A stretch of DNA of 64,000 bases from Streptomyces sp. NBC_01428 (GCF_036231965.1 NZ_CP109499.1:4402001-4466000); one strand, 5' to 3'; shown: positions 50,421 to 58,747, counted from the stretch's first letter. Notes: generated by a model from the letters alone, not told the origin. Made by a program: numbers and translations.

Positions 50421-51656
50421 TCATCCGGCGCCCAGTGGGGGTGCGGGGATGCCTCCCGCGTCCAGATAGGACTGCGGGGGGTTGAGCCGCTGGCCGGGGA
50501 AGCCGCCCTTCTCGTACTTCAGGAGCTTCCTGGCCTTCTCCGGATCGGTCTCGCCCTCCCCGTACGCCGGGCAGAGCGGGGCGATGGGGCAGGCGCCGCA
50601 GGCCGGCTTGCGAGCATGGCAGATGCGGCGGCCGTGGAAGATCACGTGGTGCGACAGCATCGTCCACTCGCCCTTCGGGAAGAGCGCGCCGACGGCCGCC
50701 TCGATCTTGTCCGGCTCGGTCTGCTCGGTCCACTTCCAGCGCCGCACCAGCCGCTGGAAGTGGGTGTCCACCGTGATGCCGGGTCGTCCGAACGCGTTGC
50801 CGAGCACGACGAAGGCGGTCTTGCGGCCCACTCCGGGCAGCTTGACGAGGTCTTCGAGGCGTCCGGGCACCTCGCCCCCGAAGTCGTCCCGGAGGGCCTT
50901 GGAGAGCCCTATGACCGACTTGGTCTTGGCCCGGAAGAACCCGGTCGGGCGCAGGATCTCCTCGACCTCCTCGGCGTTGGCCTCGGCGAGGTCCTCGGGG
51001 GTCGGGTACTTGGCGAACAGCGCCGGGGTCGTCTGGTTCACCCGGAGGTCGGTGGTCTGCGCGGACAGCACCGTGGCCACGATCAGCTGGAAGGGGTTCT
51101 GGAAGTCCAGCTCCGGGTGGGCGTACGGATACACCTCGGCGAGCTCGCGGTTGATCCTGCGCGCCCGGCGGACGAGAGCGGTGTGCGACTCGTCGCGCGG
51201 CGGCTCGGCGACGGAGGGCTGCCCGGGCGGGGCCTTCTTGACGGCGGTCTTCTTGACGGCGGTCTTCTTGGCCGCCACCTTCACGGGCGCGCTCTTCTTG
51301 GCCGCGGTCTTGGTGCCGTCGCTGCTCGCGGGCGCCGTTCGCTTGGCCGCGGCCTTCACGGGCGCCGTCTTCTTGGCCGCGGCTTTGGCGGGCGCAGCCT
51401 TCTTGGAGACGGACTTCTTGGCGGCGGCCGCCGGAGACGCGGCCCTCTTGCCGGTGGCGCTCCGCGCGGGAGCGGCCTTCCCGGAGACATCCTCCACAGG
51501 AGCACCCTTCTTGGAGACCGCCTTCTTGGAGGCTGTCTTAGTGGCCGTCACCTTCTTGACGGCCTCTTTCGCCGGTGTCGAGCCTGCCGCTTTTGTCGGC
51601 TCTTTGGTTCCGTCGGGGACCTGTTCGCCCACAGCGGAATCGCGACGTACAACCAT
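50421..51656 (-). CDS. nth: Endonuclease III with lysine/alanine-rich N-terminal extension
   Basis: The base-excision glycosylase/AP lyase removes oxidised pyrimidines. The catalytic part starts near residue 155 and has 'PFQLIVATVLSAQTTDLRVN', the HhH motif 'LPGVGRKTAFVVLG' with catalytic Lys, the Asp in 'VDTHFQRL' and the 4Fe-4S cluster 'CHARKPACGACPIAPLC' (C-x6-C-x2-C-x5-C). Before it lie about 150 residues of AKK/PAK repeats like a histone-H1 tail, absent from ordinary Nth. ATG 51656 has AAGGGGG upstream. GTG 51701 is an alternative start. Confidence 0.93.
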   Translation of the reverse strand: MVVRRDSAVGEQVPDGTKEPTKAAGSTPAKEAVKKVTATKTASKKAVSKKGAPVEDVSGKAAPARSATGKRAASPAAAAKKSVSKKAAPAKAAAKKTAPVKAAAKRTAPASSDGTKTAAKKSAPVKVAAKKTAVKKTAVKKAPPGQPSVAEPPRDESHTALVRRARRINRELAEVYPYAHPELDFQNPFQLIVATVLSAQTTDLRVNQTTPALFAKYPTPEDLAEANAEEVEEILRPTGFFRAKTKSVIGLSKALRDDFGGEVPGRLEDLVKLPGVGRKTAFVVLGNAFGRPGITVDTHFQRLVRRWKWTEQTEPDKIEAAVGALFPKGEWTMLSHHVIFHGRRICHARKPACGACPIAPLCPAYGEGETDPEKARKLLKYEKGGFPGQRLNPPQSYLDAGGIPAPPLGAG

Positions 51657-51804
51657 CCGCCCAGCCCCCTTGGCCTGTGCTCTCACCGGCGATTTGGACA
51701 CCCGGCCAGCCTAGAGCCCGGCACCGACATCCGCCCCGGACCCTGAAGATCGGCCCCCAATTGGCCCCCTGCCGCACTCGTTGGGACGCCAGTGCGGCAG
51801 ACTT

Positions 51805-51816
51805 GTGACTGATCAC
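51805..51816. promoter_or_regulatory. Crp-type site upstream of crp
   Basis: GTGACTGATCAC matches the Streptomyces Crp pattern GTG-N6-CAC and lies 93 bases before the crp start, in the crp/nth divergent region. It may serve autoregulation. Confidence 0.5.
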
Positions 51817-51908
51817 ACTGTTTGGACCGTCCGGCAAGATGGGGAACACGGTCCCCTGGTACCAAGGGGGAACAAGATCCCCTGAGCAGGTCGACAAGGA
51901 GAGAACTC

Positions 51909-52583
51909 GTGGACGACGTTCTGCGGCGCGCCCCGCTCTTCGCGGCGCTCGATGACGAGCAGGCCGCGGAGCTCCGCGCCTCCATGAGTGAGGTGACGCT
52001 CGCGCGCGGCGATGCTCTCTTCCATGAAGGGGACCCCGGAGACCGCCTGTACGTGGTCACCGAGGGCAAGGTGAAGCTGCACCGCACCTCCCCCGACGGA
52101 CGCGAGAACATGCTGGCCGTTCTCGGCCCCGGTGAGCTGATCGGCGAGCTGTCGCTGTTCGACCCGGGCCCGCGTACGGCGACCGCCAGCGCCCTCACCG
52201 AGGTCAAGCTGCTCGGCCTCGGCCACGGCGACCTCCAGCCCTGGCTCAACGCACGCCCCGAGGTGGCCGCCGCCCTGCTGCGCGCTGTCGCCCGGCGTCT
52301 GCGCAAGACCAACGACCAGATGTCCGACCTGGTCTTCTCGGACGTGCCCGGCCGTGTCGCACGCGCCCTCCTCGACCTCTCGCGCCGCTTCGGCGTGCAG
52401 TCGGAAGAGGGCATCCACGTGGTGCACGACCTCACGCAGGAGGAGTTGGCCCAGCTGGTCGGCGCCTCCCGGGAGACCGTCAACAAGGCGCTCGCCGACT
52501 TCGCGGGCCGTGGCTGGCTCCGCCTGGAGGCCCGCGCGGTGATCCTGCTCGACGTGGAGCGGCTCGCCAAGCGCTCGCGCTGA
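51909..52583 (+). CDS. crp: Crp/Fnr-family regulator (streptomycete Crp)
   Basis: The 224-aa protein has a cNMP-binding domain ('VVTEGKVKLHRTSPDGRENMLAVLGPGELIGELSLFDPGPRTATASA', including the phosphate-binding cassette), a long dimer helix and a winged helix-turn-helix ('DLTQEELAQLVGASRETVNKALADF'). Length and sequence fit S. coelicolor Crp, a regulator of germination and secondary metabolism. It starts at GTG 51909 with AAGGAGAG upstream. A stem around CCCCTGGTACCA sits in the leader. It is divergent from nth and convergent with the MBL gene, separated from the latter by a 17-bp hairpin. Confidence 0.95.
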   Translation: MDDVLRRAPLFAALDDEQAAELRASMSEVTLARGDALFHEGDPGDRLYVVTEGKVKLHRTSPDGRENMLAVLGPGELIGELSLFDPGPRTATASALTEVKLLGLGHGDLQPWLNARPEVAAALLRAVARRLRKTNDQMSDLVFSDVPGRVARALLDLSRRFGVQSEEGIHVVHDLTQEELAQLVGASRETVNKALADFAGRGWLRLEARAVILLDVERLAKRSR

Positions 52584-52600
52584 CACCTTCGCCCGTACGT

Positions 52601-52639
52601 CGACGGGGCCCGGTCTCTTCCCGAGACCGGGCCCCGTCG
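52601..52639. terminator. Bidirectional terminator between crp and the MBL gene
   Basis: CGACGGGGCCCGGTCTC (52601-52617) and GAGACCGGGCCCCGTCG (52623-52639) are perfect 17-bp arms with a 5-base loop, 17 bases after crp and 15 before the MBL stop. Confidence 0.88.
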
Positions 52640-52653
52640 GCGTCGGCGCCGCT

Positions 52654-53484
52654 CTAGATGAGCCCGTGCTCGCGCAGGTACTCCATCTGCGCCCGGACCG
52701 AGAGTTCGGCGGCGGGCCACAGGGACCGGTCGACGTCCGCGTAGACGTGCGCGACGACCGCCTCCGCGGAACGGTGGCCGTCCTCGACCGCCGTCTCCAC
52801 CTGGGCGAGCCGGTGGGCTCGGTGGGCGAGATAGAACTCGACCGCTCCCTGCGCGTCCTCCAGCACGGGCCCGTGCCCGGGCAGCACCGTGTGGACGCCG
52901 TCGTCGACCGTGAGGGACCGCAGCCGGCGCAGCGAGTCGAGATAGTCGCCCAGGCGGCCGTCGGGATGGGCCACCAGGGTCGTACCGCGGCCCAGGACGG
53001 TGTCCCCGGTCAGCACGGCCTGATCGGCCGGGAGATGGAAGCACAGCGAGTCGGCGGTGTGCCCCGGGGTGGCGACGACGACGAGTTCGAGCCCGCCGAG
53101 GCCGATCACGTCGCCCGCCGCGAGCCCCTCGTCGCCCAGCCGCAGCGCCGGGTCGAGCGCCCGCACCTTCGTGCCGGTGAGTTCGGCGAACCGTCCCGCG
53201 CCCTCGGCGTGGTCGGGATGCCCGTGCGTCAGGAGGGTCAGCGCGACGCGCTTGCCGGCCTTCTCGGCCGTGTCCAGCACGTTCCGCAGGTGGCCGTCGT
53301 CCAGGGGCCCCGGGTCGATGACCACCGCGAGTTCGGAGTCCGGCTCGGACACGATCCACGTGTTCGTGCCGTCCAGGGTCATCGCGGAGGCGTTGGGGGC
53401 GAGGACGTTCACCGCGCGCGCGGTGGCGGAGCCCGAGAGGACGCCGCCTCGGGGCTGACCGGGAAGGGCGGCTGCGTCGGTCAT
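52654..53484 (-). CDS. Metallo-beta-lactamase-fold hydrolase, LACTB2-like
   Basis: The 276-aa protein has the zinc motif 'LLTHGHPDHAEGAGRFAELTG' (HxHxDH), 'VVATPGHTADSLCFHLP' and 'VLTGDTVLGRGTT', plus 'TVLPGHGPVLED'. A C-terminal helical part resembles LACTB2-type endoribonuclease/hydrolase proteins and Rv3677c. It starts by ATGA overlap with the NUDIX gene upstream, so they are coupled. The substrate is not known; a nucleotide or RNA role would suit the NUDIX partner. Confidence 0.85.
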   Translation of the reverse strand: MTDAAALPGQPRGGVLSGSATARAVNVLAPNASAMTLDGTNTWIVSEPDSELAVVIDPGPLDDGHLRNVLDTAEKAGKRVALTLLTHGHPDHAEGAGRFAELTGTKVRALDPALRLGDEGLAAGDVIGLGGLELVVVATPGHTADSLCFHLPADQAVLTGDTVLGRGTTLVAHPDGRLGDYLDSLRRLRSLTVDDGVHTVLPGHGPVLEDAQGAVEFYLAHRAHRLAQVETAVEDGHRSAEAVVAHVYADVDRSLWPAAELSVRAQMEYLREHGLI

Positions 53485-54350
53485 GCGGAGGCTCCGCCCG
53501 TCGGGATGTGTTTGGTGAACTCGTCGTGCCCGGGCCACGAGAGGACGACCTCGCCGTCCTCCAGGCGCGCCTCGGCCAGGACGGGGGTCATGTCGCGGGC
53601 CGCCGCCGCGGCGAGGGCGGCTGCGGCGCTCTCCCGGTCGACGACGCCCCGCAGCGTCGCGATGGTGGGCGGCATCATCAGCAGCTCGCCCTTGTCGTAG
53701 CCGGCGGCGGCGTCGGCGGGGCGGATCCACACGGTCCGGTCGGCCTCCGTGGAGGCGTTGCGCGTGCGCTGGCCCTCCGGGAGGACGGCCACGAAGAACC
53801 AGGTGTCGTAACGACGGGACTCGAACTCGGGGGTGATCCATCGGGCCCAGGCGCCGAGCAGGTCCGAGCGGAGCACGAGACCCCTGCGGTCGAGGAACTC
53901 GGCGAAGGACAGGTCCCGGGCGACCAGGGCGGCCCGGTCCGCCTCCCAGTCGTCACCTGTGGTGTCCCCGACCACGGAGTCCGGGCTCGGGCCGGCGAGC
54001 AGGACGCCCGCCTCCTCGTACGTCTCCCGTACGGCCGCGCAGACGATGGCCTGGGCCGAGGTGTCGTCCACGCCGAGGCGCTCGGCCCACCACGCGCGCG
54101 TGGGGCCCGCCCAGCGGACCTGCTGGTCGTCGTCGCGGGGGTCGACACCGCCACCGGGATACGCGTACGCGCCTCCGGCGAAGGCCATGGAGGCGCGTCT
54201 GCGCAGCATGTGCACCACAGGGCCGCTCTGGCTGTCCTTGACCAGGATCACGGTGGCCGCGCGCCGGGGTGTGACCGGCGTCAGCGTGCCCTCGGTGAGA
54301 GCCCGGATCCGATCCGGCCACTCCGCCGGAAACCACTGCCCATTCCCCAT
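53481..54350 (-). CDS. NUDIX hydrolase, NUDT19-like
   Basis: The 289-aa protein has 'AATVILVKDSQSGPVVHMLRRRASMAFAGGAYAYPGGGVDPRD' and a NUDIX helix 'AAVRETYEEAGVLLA' separated by an insertion, as in NUDT19/RP2-type CoA-ester hydrolases. The C-terminal part has 'PEFESRRYDTWFFVAVLP'. It probably cleaves an acyl-CoA or nucleotide-diphosphate compound. It is coupled to the MBL gene downstream by ATGA. No ribosome site is evident before its ATG. Confidence 0.82.
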   Translation of the reverse strand: MGNGQWFPAEWPDRIRALTEGTLTPVTPRRAATVILVKDSQSGPVVHMLRRRASMAFAGGAYAYPGGGVDPRDDDQQVRWAGPTRAWWAERLGVDDTSAQAIVCAAVRETYEEAGVLLAGPSPDSVVGDTTGDDWEADRAALVARDLSFAEFLDRRGLVLRSDLLGAWARWITPEFESRRYDTWFFVAVLPEGQRTRNASTEADRTVWIRPADAAAGYDKGELLMMPPTIATLRGVVDRESAAAALAAAAARDMTPVLAEARLEDGEVVLSWPGHDEFTKHIPTGGASA

Positions 54351-54438
54351 GGCCGGAGGCTATCCCGAGCCGGGCGGATGTTCGAGACCCCACCGCCCCA
54401 CAAGCGGTTTCTCGCCCCTGCCGTCCCTACCCGACCCC

Positions 54439-54508
54439 GTCCGGGGCGCCGCCCCGGACCTTGCTCCACAAACGCCGGAAGGGGCTGATTCCTCAGCCCC
54501 TCCGGCGT
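54439..54508. repeat. REP-like composite of two hairpins
   Basis: GTCCGGGGC/GCCCCGGAC (54439-54447, 54451-54459) is followed by a longer stem from ACGCCGGAAGGGGCTGA (54472-54488) to TCAGCCCCTCCGGCGT (54493-54508), with one unpaired A. The word AAACGCCGG...GGCTGA is typical, from memory, of a frequent streptomycete intergenic repeat. It also ends the RidA transcript. Confidence 0.6.
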
Positions 54509-54563
54509 CCGGCGGAAGGGGCCGCGCCGGACCCATAAGTGCGCCCGCGCCCCGTCCGAAGGG

Positions 54564-55034
54564 CTACGCGTGCGTGAGCTCCACCTGGATCTCGACCTCG
54601 ACCGGCGCGTCCAGCGGCAGCACGGCCACCCCGACCGCGCTCCGGGCGTGGACGCCCTTGTCGCCGAGCACCGCGCCCAGCAGCTCACTCGCGCCGTTCA
54701 GCACGCCAGGCTGCCCGGTGAAGTCCGCCGCGGAGGCGACGAAGCCCACGACCTTCACGACCCGCGCGATGCGGTCCAGGTCGCCCGCGACCGACTTCAC
54801 GGCCGCCAGGGCGTTCAGCGCGCACGTCCGGGCCAGCTCCTTGGCCTCCTCGGCCGTGACCTCGGCGCCCACCTTCCCGGTGACCGGAAGCTTCCCGTCC
54901 ACCATCGGAAGCTGGCCGGCGGTGTACACGTACACGCCGGACTGCACGGCGGGCTGGTAGGCCGCCAGCGGCGGGACCACCCCGGGCAGCGTCAGGCCGA
55001 GCTCGGCGAGCTTCGCCTCGACCGCCCCGCTCAT
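54564..55034 (-). CDS. RidA/YjgF-family protein
   Basis: The 156-aa protein is of the YjgF/YER057c/UK114 fold that deaminates reactive enamines/imines or binds small metabolites. It has 'PLAAYQPAVQSGVYVYTAGQLPMVDGKLPVTGKVG' and 'RVVKVVGFVASAADFTGQPGVLNGASELLGAVLG', with the late 'ARSAVGVAVLPLDAPVEVEIQVEL'. The conserved Arg (HARSAVG) is present. It starts by ATGA overlap with the DUF4177 gene. Rv3678c is the likely counterpart. Confidence 0.88.
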   Translation of the reverse strand: MSGAVEAKLAELGLTLPGVVPPLAAYQPAVQSGVYVYTAGQLPMVDGKLPVTGKVGAEVTAEEAKELARTCALNALAAVKSVAGDLDRIARVVKVVGFVASAADFTGQPGVLNGASELLGAVLGDKGVHARSAVGVAVLPLDAPVEVEIQVELTHA

Positions 55035-55192
55035 GCGGACTTCTCGCGCTTCAGGTAGGCCACCAGCTGCTCGGGGTTGTTCGGCCCGGGCACGACCTGG
55101 ACGAGCTCCCAGCCGTCCTCGCCCCAGGTGTCCAGAATCTGCTTCGTGGCATGGACGAGCAGCGGCACGGTTGCGTATTCCCACTTGGTCAT
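55031..55192 (-). CDS. DUF4177 small protein
   Basis: The 53-aa protein (MTKWEYATVPLLVHATKQIL...) has the short DUF4177 beta-alpha pattern 'DTWGEDGWELVQVVPGP', where a W-x-x-DGWELV motif is conserved in the family. The function is unknown. It is translationally coupled to RidA by ATGA. No ribosome site is clear before the ATG. Confidence 0.8.
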   Translation of the reverse strand: MTKWEYATVPLLVHATKQILDTWGEDGWELVQVVPGPNNPEQLVAYLKREKSA

Positions 55193-55280
55193 ACGGCCGA
55201 CTGTAGCCGCTGCCGAGGACCACCCACCGCCCCCGGGCGACCCACCGCATCCGGCCACATCGCCCCGTCCCGCACGCAGC

Positions 55281-55289
55281 TTGTCCACA
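55281..55289 (+). promoter_or_regulatory. DnaA-box word upstream of the ArsA pair
   Basis: TTGTCCACA matches the Streptomyces DnaA consensus exactly and lies 44 bases before the first ArsA start codon. TAGGCT (55320-55325), seven bases before the GTG, may be a -10 giving a leaderless message. Confidence 0.4.
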
Positions 55290-55332
55290 GCCTCCTGCTT
55301 ACTCCGGCCGCGGACTGGTTAGGCTCGAATAC

Positions 55333-56310
55333 GTGAGCAGGCTCCAGGTCGTCAGCGGCAAGGGCGGTACCGGCAAGACCACGGTGGCCGCAGCCCTAGC
55401 GCTCGCCCTCGCGACAGAGGGCAAGCGCACCCTCGTCGTCGAGGTCGAGGGCAGACAGGGCATCGCGCAGCTCTTCGAGACGGAGGCGCTGCCCTACGAG
55501 GAGAGGAAGATCGCCGTCGCTCCGGGCGGCGGGGAGGTGTACGCCCTCGCCATCGACGCGGAACTGGCGCTGCTGGACTACCTCCAGATGTTCTACAAAC
55601 TGGGCGGCGCCGGCCGGGCCCTCAAGAAGCTCGGCGCGATCGACTTCGCGACCACCATCGCGCCCGGTGTGCGGGACGTCCTCCTCACCGGCAAGGCCTG
55701 CGAGGCGGTGCGGCGCAAGGAGAAGAGCGGCCGCTTCACGTACGACTACGTGGTGATGGACGCGCCCCCGACGGGCCGCATCACCCGCTTCCTGAACGTG
55801 AACGACGAGGTCGCCGGTCTCGCGAAGATCGGCCCGATACACAATCAGGCCCAGGCCGTCATGCGGGTCCTCAAGTCGCCGGAGACGGCGGTCCACCTGG
55901 TGACGCTGCTGGAGGAGATGCCCGTACAGGAGACCGCGGACGGGATCGCGGAGCTGCGCGCCGCGAAGCTCCCCGTCGGCCGGATCGTCATGAACATGGT
56001 TCGCCCGGCGCTCCTGGACGACACCGACCTGGCCCTCGTGGAGACCGCGCCGCGCACGGCGATCGCCAAGTCGCTCTCGGCGGCGGGTCTCGGCGGCGCG
56101 CGCCGCGGTGGACTGGCCGAGCGGCTGGTGGACCCCCTGCTCGAACAGGCGGAGGAGTACGCCGAGCGGCACGCCCTGGAGACCGAGCAGCGGAGCGTGC
56201 TGGCCGAGCAGGGCCTGCCCCTGCACGAACTGCCGCTGCTCGCCGAGGGCATGGACCTGGCCGGTCTGTACGAACTGGCCGCACAGCTGCGGAAGCAAGG
56301 GATGTCATGA
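55333..56310 (+). CDS. ArsA/GET3-like ATPase, first of a pair
   Basis: The 325-aa protein starts GTG-MSRLQVVSGKGGTGKTTVAAALALALA, a deviant Walker A (GKGGTGKTT). It continues with 'TLVVEVEGRQGIAQLFE' and switch 'YDYVVMDAPPTGRITRFLN'. The family includes arsenite pumps' ATPase and tail-anchored protein targeting factors, but the metal-binding cysteines of ArsA are absent. It pairs with the next gene through ATGA overlap, as Rv3679/Rv3680 do, suggesting a heterodimeric ATPase. It lies next to wblA. Confidence 0.88.
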   Translation: MSRLQVVSGKGGTGKTTVAAALALALATEGKRTLVVEVEGRQGIAQLFETEALPYEERKIAVAPGGGEVYALAIDAELALLDYLQMFYKLGGAGRALKKLGAIDFATTIAPGVRDVLLTGKACEAVRRKEKSGRFTYDYVVMDAPPTGRITRFLNVNDEVAGLAKIGPIHNQAQAVMRVLKSPETAVHLVTLLEEMPVQETADGIAELRAAKLPVGRIVMNMVRPALLDDTDLALVETAPRTAIAKSLSAAGLGGARRGGLAERLVDPLLEQAEEYAERHALETEQRSVLAEQGLPLHELPLLAEGMDLAGLYELAAQLRKQGMS

Positions 56311-57695
56311 GTCTGGACCCCGCTCGTGTCCTCGACCTCGACCCGCTGCTCGACGACCCGAAGACCCGCATCGTGGTGTGCTGCGGCTCGGGCGGCGTCG
56401 GCAAGACGACCACGGCGGCGGCTCTCGGGCTGCGCGCCGCGGAGCGCGGCCGCAAGGTCGTCGTCCTCACCATCGACCCCGCGCGCCGACTGGCGCAGTC
56501 CATGGGCATCGACTCGCTCGACAACACCCCGCGCCGGGTGAAGGGCGTCGAGGGCAGCGGCGAGTTGCACGCGATGATGCTCGACATGAAGCGGACGTTC
56601 GACGAGATCGTCGAGGCGCACGCGGACGGCGAGCGGGCGGCCGCCATCCTCAACAACCCCTTCTACCAGTCGCTTTCGGCGGGCTTCGCGGGCACGCAGG
56701 AGTACATGGCGATGGAGAAGCTGGGCCAGCTGCGGGCCCGGGACGAGTGGGACCTGATCGTGGTCGACACGCCGCCGTCCCGCTCCGCACTGGACTTCCT
56801 GGACGCCCCGAAGCGGCTAGGTTCCTTCCTGGACGGGCGGCTGATCCGGCTGCTGACGGCACCGGCGAAGCTGGGCGGCCGGGCCGGCATGAAGTTCCTG
56901 AACGTCGGGATGTCGATGATGACCGGCACCCTGGGCAAGCTCCTCGGGGGCCAACTCCTGAAGGATGTCCAGACGTTCGTGTCCGCGATGGACACCACGT
57001 TCGGCGGTTTCCGCACGCGCGCGGACGCCACGTACAAGCTGCTCCAGGCGCCCGGCACCGCCTTCCTCGTGGTGGCGGCCCCGGAGCGGGACGCGTTGCG
57101 GGAGGCGGCGTACTTCGTCCAGCGGCTGGCCGCCGAGGACATGCCGTTCGCGGGGCTGGTGCTCAACCGCGTGCACGGGAGCGGGGCGGCCCGGTTGTCC
57201 GCCGAGCGGGCGCTCTCCGCCGCGGAGGATCTTGATTCGGCCGCGGCGGAGGACGAGGAATCCGCCATCGCGGAAAATCTTGCCGACACCCGCATTGTCG
57301 ATCAGGGGGACGGGAAAGCTGGACTTCGTAACTCTCCCGACACGTACGGCAGTTCAGATTCAACGGCTTCCGAGACAGCAGCTCCTGACGAAGGCTCCCC
57401 CGACGCCCCGCCCAGGACGGCCGCCACGGACACCACCCCCGACAGCGACGGTTCCGCCGCCACGGACCCCGAGCGCTCCGTCGACCAGCTCACCGCAGGT
57501 CTGCTGAGGCTGCACGCCGAGCGCATGCAGCTGCTCTCCCGCGAGCAGCGCACGCGTGACCGCTTCGCCGCGCGCCATCCCGAGGTCGCGGTGGCGGAAG
57601 TGGCGGCGCTGCCCGGCGATGTACACGATCTGGCCGGACTGCGGGACATCGGGAACCGGCTCGCGGCGCACAAGCCGGAGCTGCCCGAGAGCTGA
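56307..57695 (+). CDS. ArsA/GET3-like ATPase, second of a pair, with acidic insertion
   Basis: The 462-aa protein has 'RIVVCCGSGGVGKTTTAAALGLRAAERGRKVVVLTIDPARRLAQSMG' and 'WDLIVVDTPPSRSALDFLDAPKRL'. Residues about 305-400 form an acidic Ser/Thr/Asp-rich insertion before the conserved 'LLRLHAERMQLLSREQRTRDRF' end. In this stretch (57230-57370) codons turn AT-richer (gattcg, aaaatctt, aactct) than in the flanks, as expected of a fast-evolving linker. It is coupled to the first ATPase, and a 9-bp hairpin follows. Confidence 0.88.
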   Translation: MSLDPARVLDLDPLLDDPKTRIVVCCGSGGVGKTTTAAALGLRAAERGRKVVVLTIDPARRLAQSMGIDSLDNTPRRVKGVEGSGELHAMMLDMKRTFDEIVEAHADGERAAAILNNPFYQSLSAGFAGTQEYMAMEKLGQLRARDEWDLIVVDTPPSRSALDFLDAPKRLGSFLDGRLIRLLTAPAKLGGRAGMKFLNVGMSMMTGTLGKLLGGQLLKDVQTFVSAMDTTFGGFRTRADATYKLLQAPGTAFLVVAAPERDALREAAYFVQRLAAEDMPFAGLVLNRVHGSGAARLSAERALSAAEDLDSAAAEDEESAIAENLADTRIVDQGDGKAGLRNSPDTYGSSDSTASETAAPDEGSPDAPPRTAATDTTPDSDGSAATDPERSVDQLTAGLLRLHAERMQLLSREQRTRDRFAARHPEVAVAEVAALPGDVHDLAGLRDIGNRLAAHKPELPES

Positions 57696-57710
57696 GCGGC
57701 GGACGGCAGC

Positions 57711-57732
57711 GGCGAACGGCACCCCGTTCGCC
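57711..57732 (+). terminator. Terminator of the ArsA pair
   Basis: GGCGAACGG (57711-57719) and CCGTTCGCC (57724-57732) are perfect arms 16 bases after the stop. Confidence 0.65.
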
Positions 57733-58063
57733 CTCAGGGCGCCCGGAGTTCGTCGCCCAACGCCCTCGCCCCCCTGGCGCCGCGGGCCCCCGGTGAGGCT
57801 GCGGACAGCCGAATGGACATCGATCAGCCCGATCCGCACCGCACACCGCGACCGTCGGCACCGCCCGTCGGGCGTGCCTCGGTGACACGAGAGGCGGCGG
57901 ACGGCATCCCACCCCGTGCGCGCCCGGATCTTCCCCCCGGACACGCCTCGTCCCGGCTCGGCACCGCGAACACTCCGCGGTCACCCCGGCACCATGGCCG
58001 GCTCGGACACCTCGGCCTCTCAGCCGTCGCGACGTCCTCCGCCTGCGGGGCACCTCGGGGTCC
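57733..58063. other. Gap between convergent ArsA and wblA genes
   Basis: About 330 bases with no frame of convincing codon use. It contains only GC-rich sequence between the two terminators. I see nothing else in it. Confidence 0.5.
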
Positions 58064-58082
58064 GGTCGCCGGGCGGGCGACC
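58064..58082 (-). terminator. Terminator of wblA
   Basis: GGTCGCC (58064-58070) and GGCGACC (58076-58082) form a stem twelve bases after the wblA stop. Confidence 0.5.
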
Positions 58083-58093
58083 GTGAACGGCCC

Positions 58094-58432
58094 TCAGCCC
58101 ACCGCCGCGTAGCGCTCGTACACCTCTTCCTCGTCCAGAGGGAGCAGGCCCGCCCCGCGCTCGTACTCGGTACGCGCGGTCTCCAGCAGGCGACGCCACG
58201 AGGTGACCGTCGGCCGGCGGCGCAGCAATGCGCGGCGCTCCCGCTCGGTCATGCCACCCCACACGCCGAATTCGACGCGATTGTCGAGCGCATCGGCGAG
58301 GCACTCCGTGCGTACCGGACATCCGGTGCACACTGCCTTGGCCCTGTTCTGCGCTGCTCCTTGAACGAACAGTTCATCCGGATCGGTAGTGCGGCAGGCC
58401 GCCTGCGCACTCCAGTCGGTTACCCAGCCCAT
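58094..58432 (-). CDS. wblA: WhiB-like iron-sulfur regulator WblA
   Basis: The 112-aa protein has the four WhiB cysteines that hold a 4Fe-4S cluster: one in 'SAQAACRTTD' and the group 'AKAVCTGCPVRTECLADAL'. The 'EFGVWGGMTERERRALLRRRP' turn and basic DNA-contact helix follow. Length and sequence equal S. coelicolor WblA, which drives sporulation and represses antibiotic production; M. tuberculosis WhiB4 is the orthologue. GGAGAGGAC precedes ATG 58432. Its 400-base upstream region, shared with the PBP gene, carries an AdpA-type site. Confidence 0.95.
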   Translation of the reverse strand: MGWVTDWSAQAACRTTDPDELFVQGAAQNRAKAVCTGCPVRTECLADALDNRVEFGVWGGMTERERRALLRRRPTVTSWRRLLETARTEYERGAGLLPLDEEEVYERYAAVG

Positions 58433-58556
58433 ACCGGCGCCGTCCTCTCCCGAATCGAGGCTCCCCCACGGCGGCAGCGGCATATTCACCGCCGCCAGTT
58501 GAGGACGTTACGGAAGGTGGGCACAGCGCAACACCCCCTTCGGGCCCAATCTTGAA

Positions 58557-58566
58557 TGGCCCGAAC
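58557..58566. promoter_or_regulatory. AdpA-type binding site upstream of wblA
   Basis: TGGCCCGAAC fits the AdpA consensus TGGCSNGWWY exactly, 125 bases before the wblA start. AdpA is known to repress wblA in S. coelicolor. A GTCAC...GTGAC inverted pair follows at 58652-58673. Confidence 0.5.
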
Positions 58567-58721
58567 GGACTATGCGTAAGCGGCAGATCACCCGGGGGAG
58601 TGAGCTGAGGACATGCGTGATGATCCCGGCAAACCGGGACAGTTCAGTTGAGTCACAACGGACGCCGGGTGACACACAAGGCTGATTCGGACACGCCCTC
58701 CACAACAATCGTGGAACGTCC

Positions 58722-58747
58722 GGAACGATTCGGGGTCGCCGGACGTA
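58722..58747 (+). promoter_or_regulatory. ECF-type promoter candidate of the PBP gene
   Basis: GGAAC (58722-58726), 17 bases and CGTA (58744-58747) resemble ECF promoters such as those of the envelope-stress factor sigma-E, about 90 bases before the PBP start. A second GGAAC lies at 58713. Confidence 0.35.
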
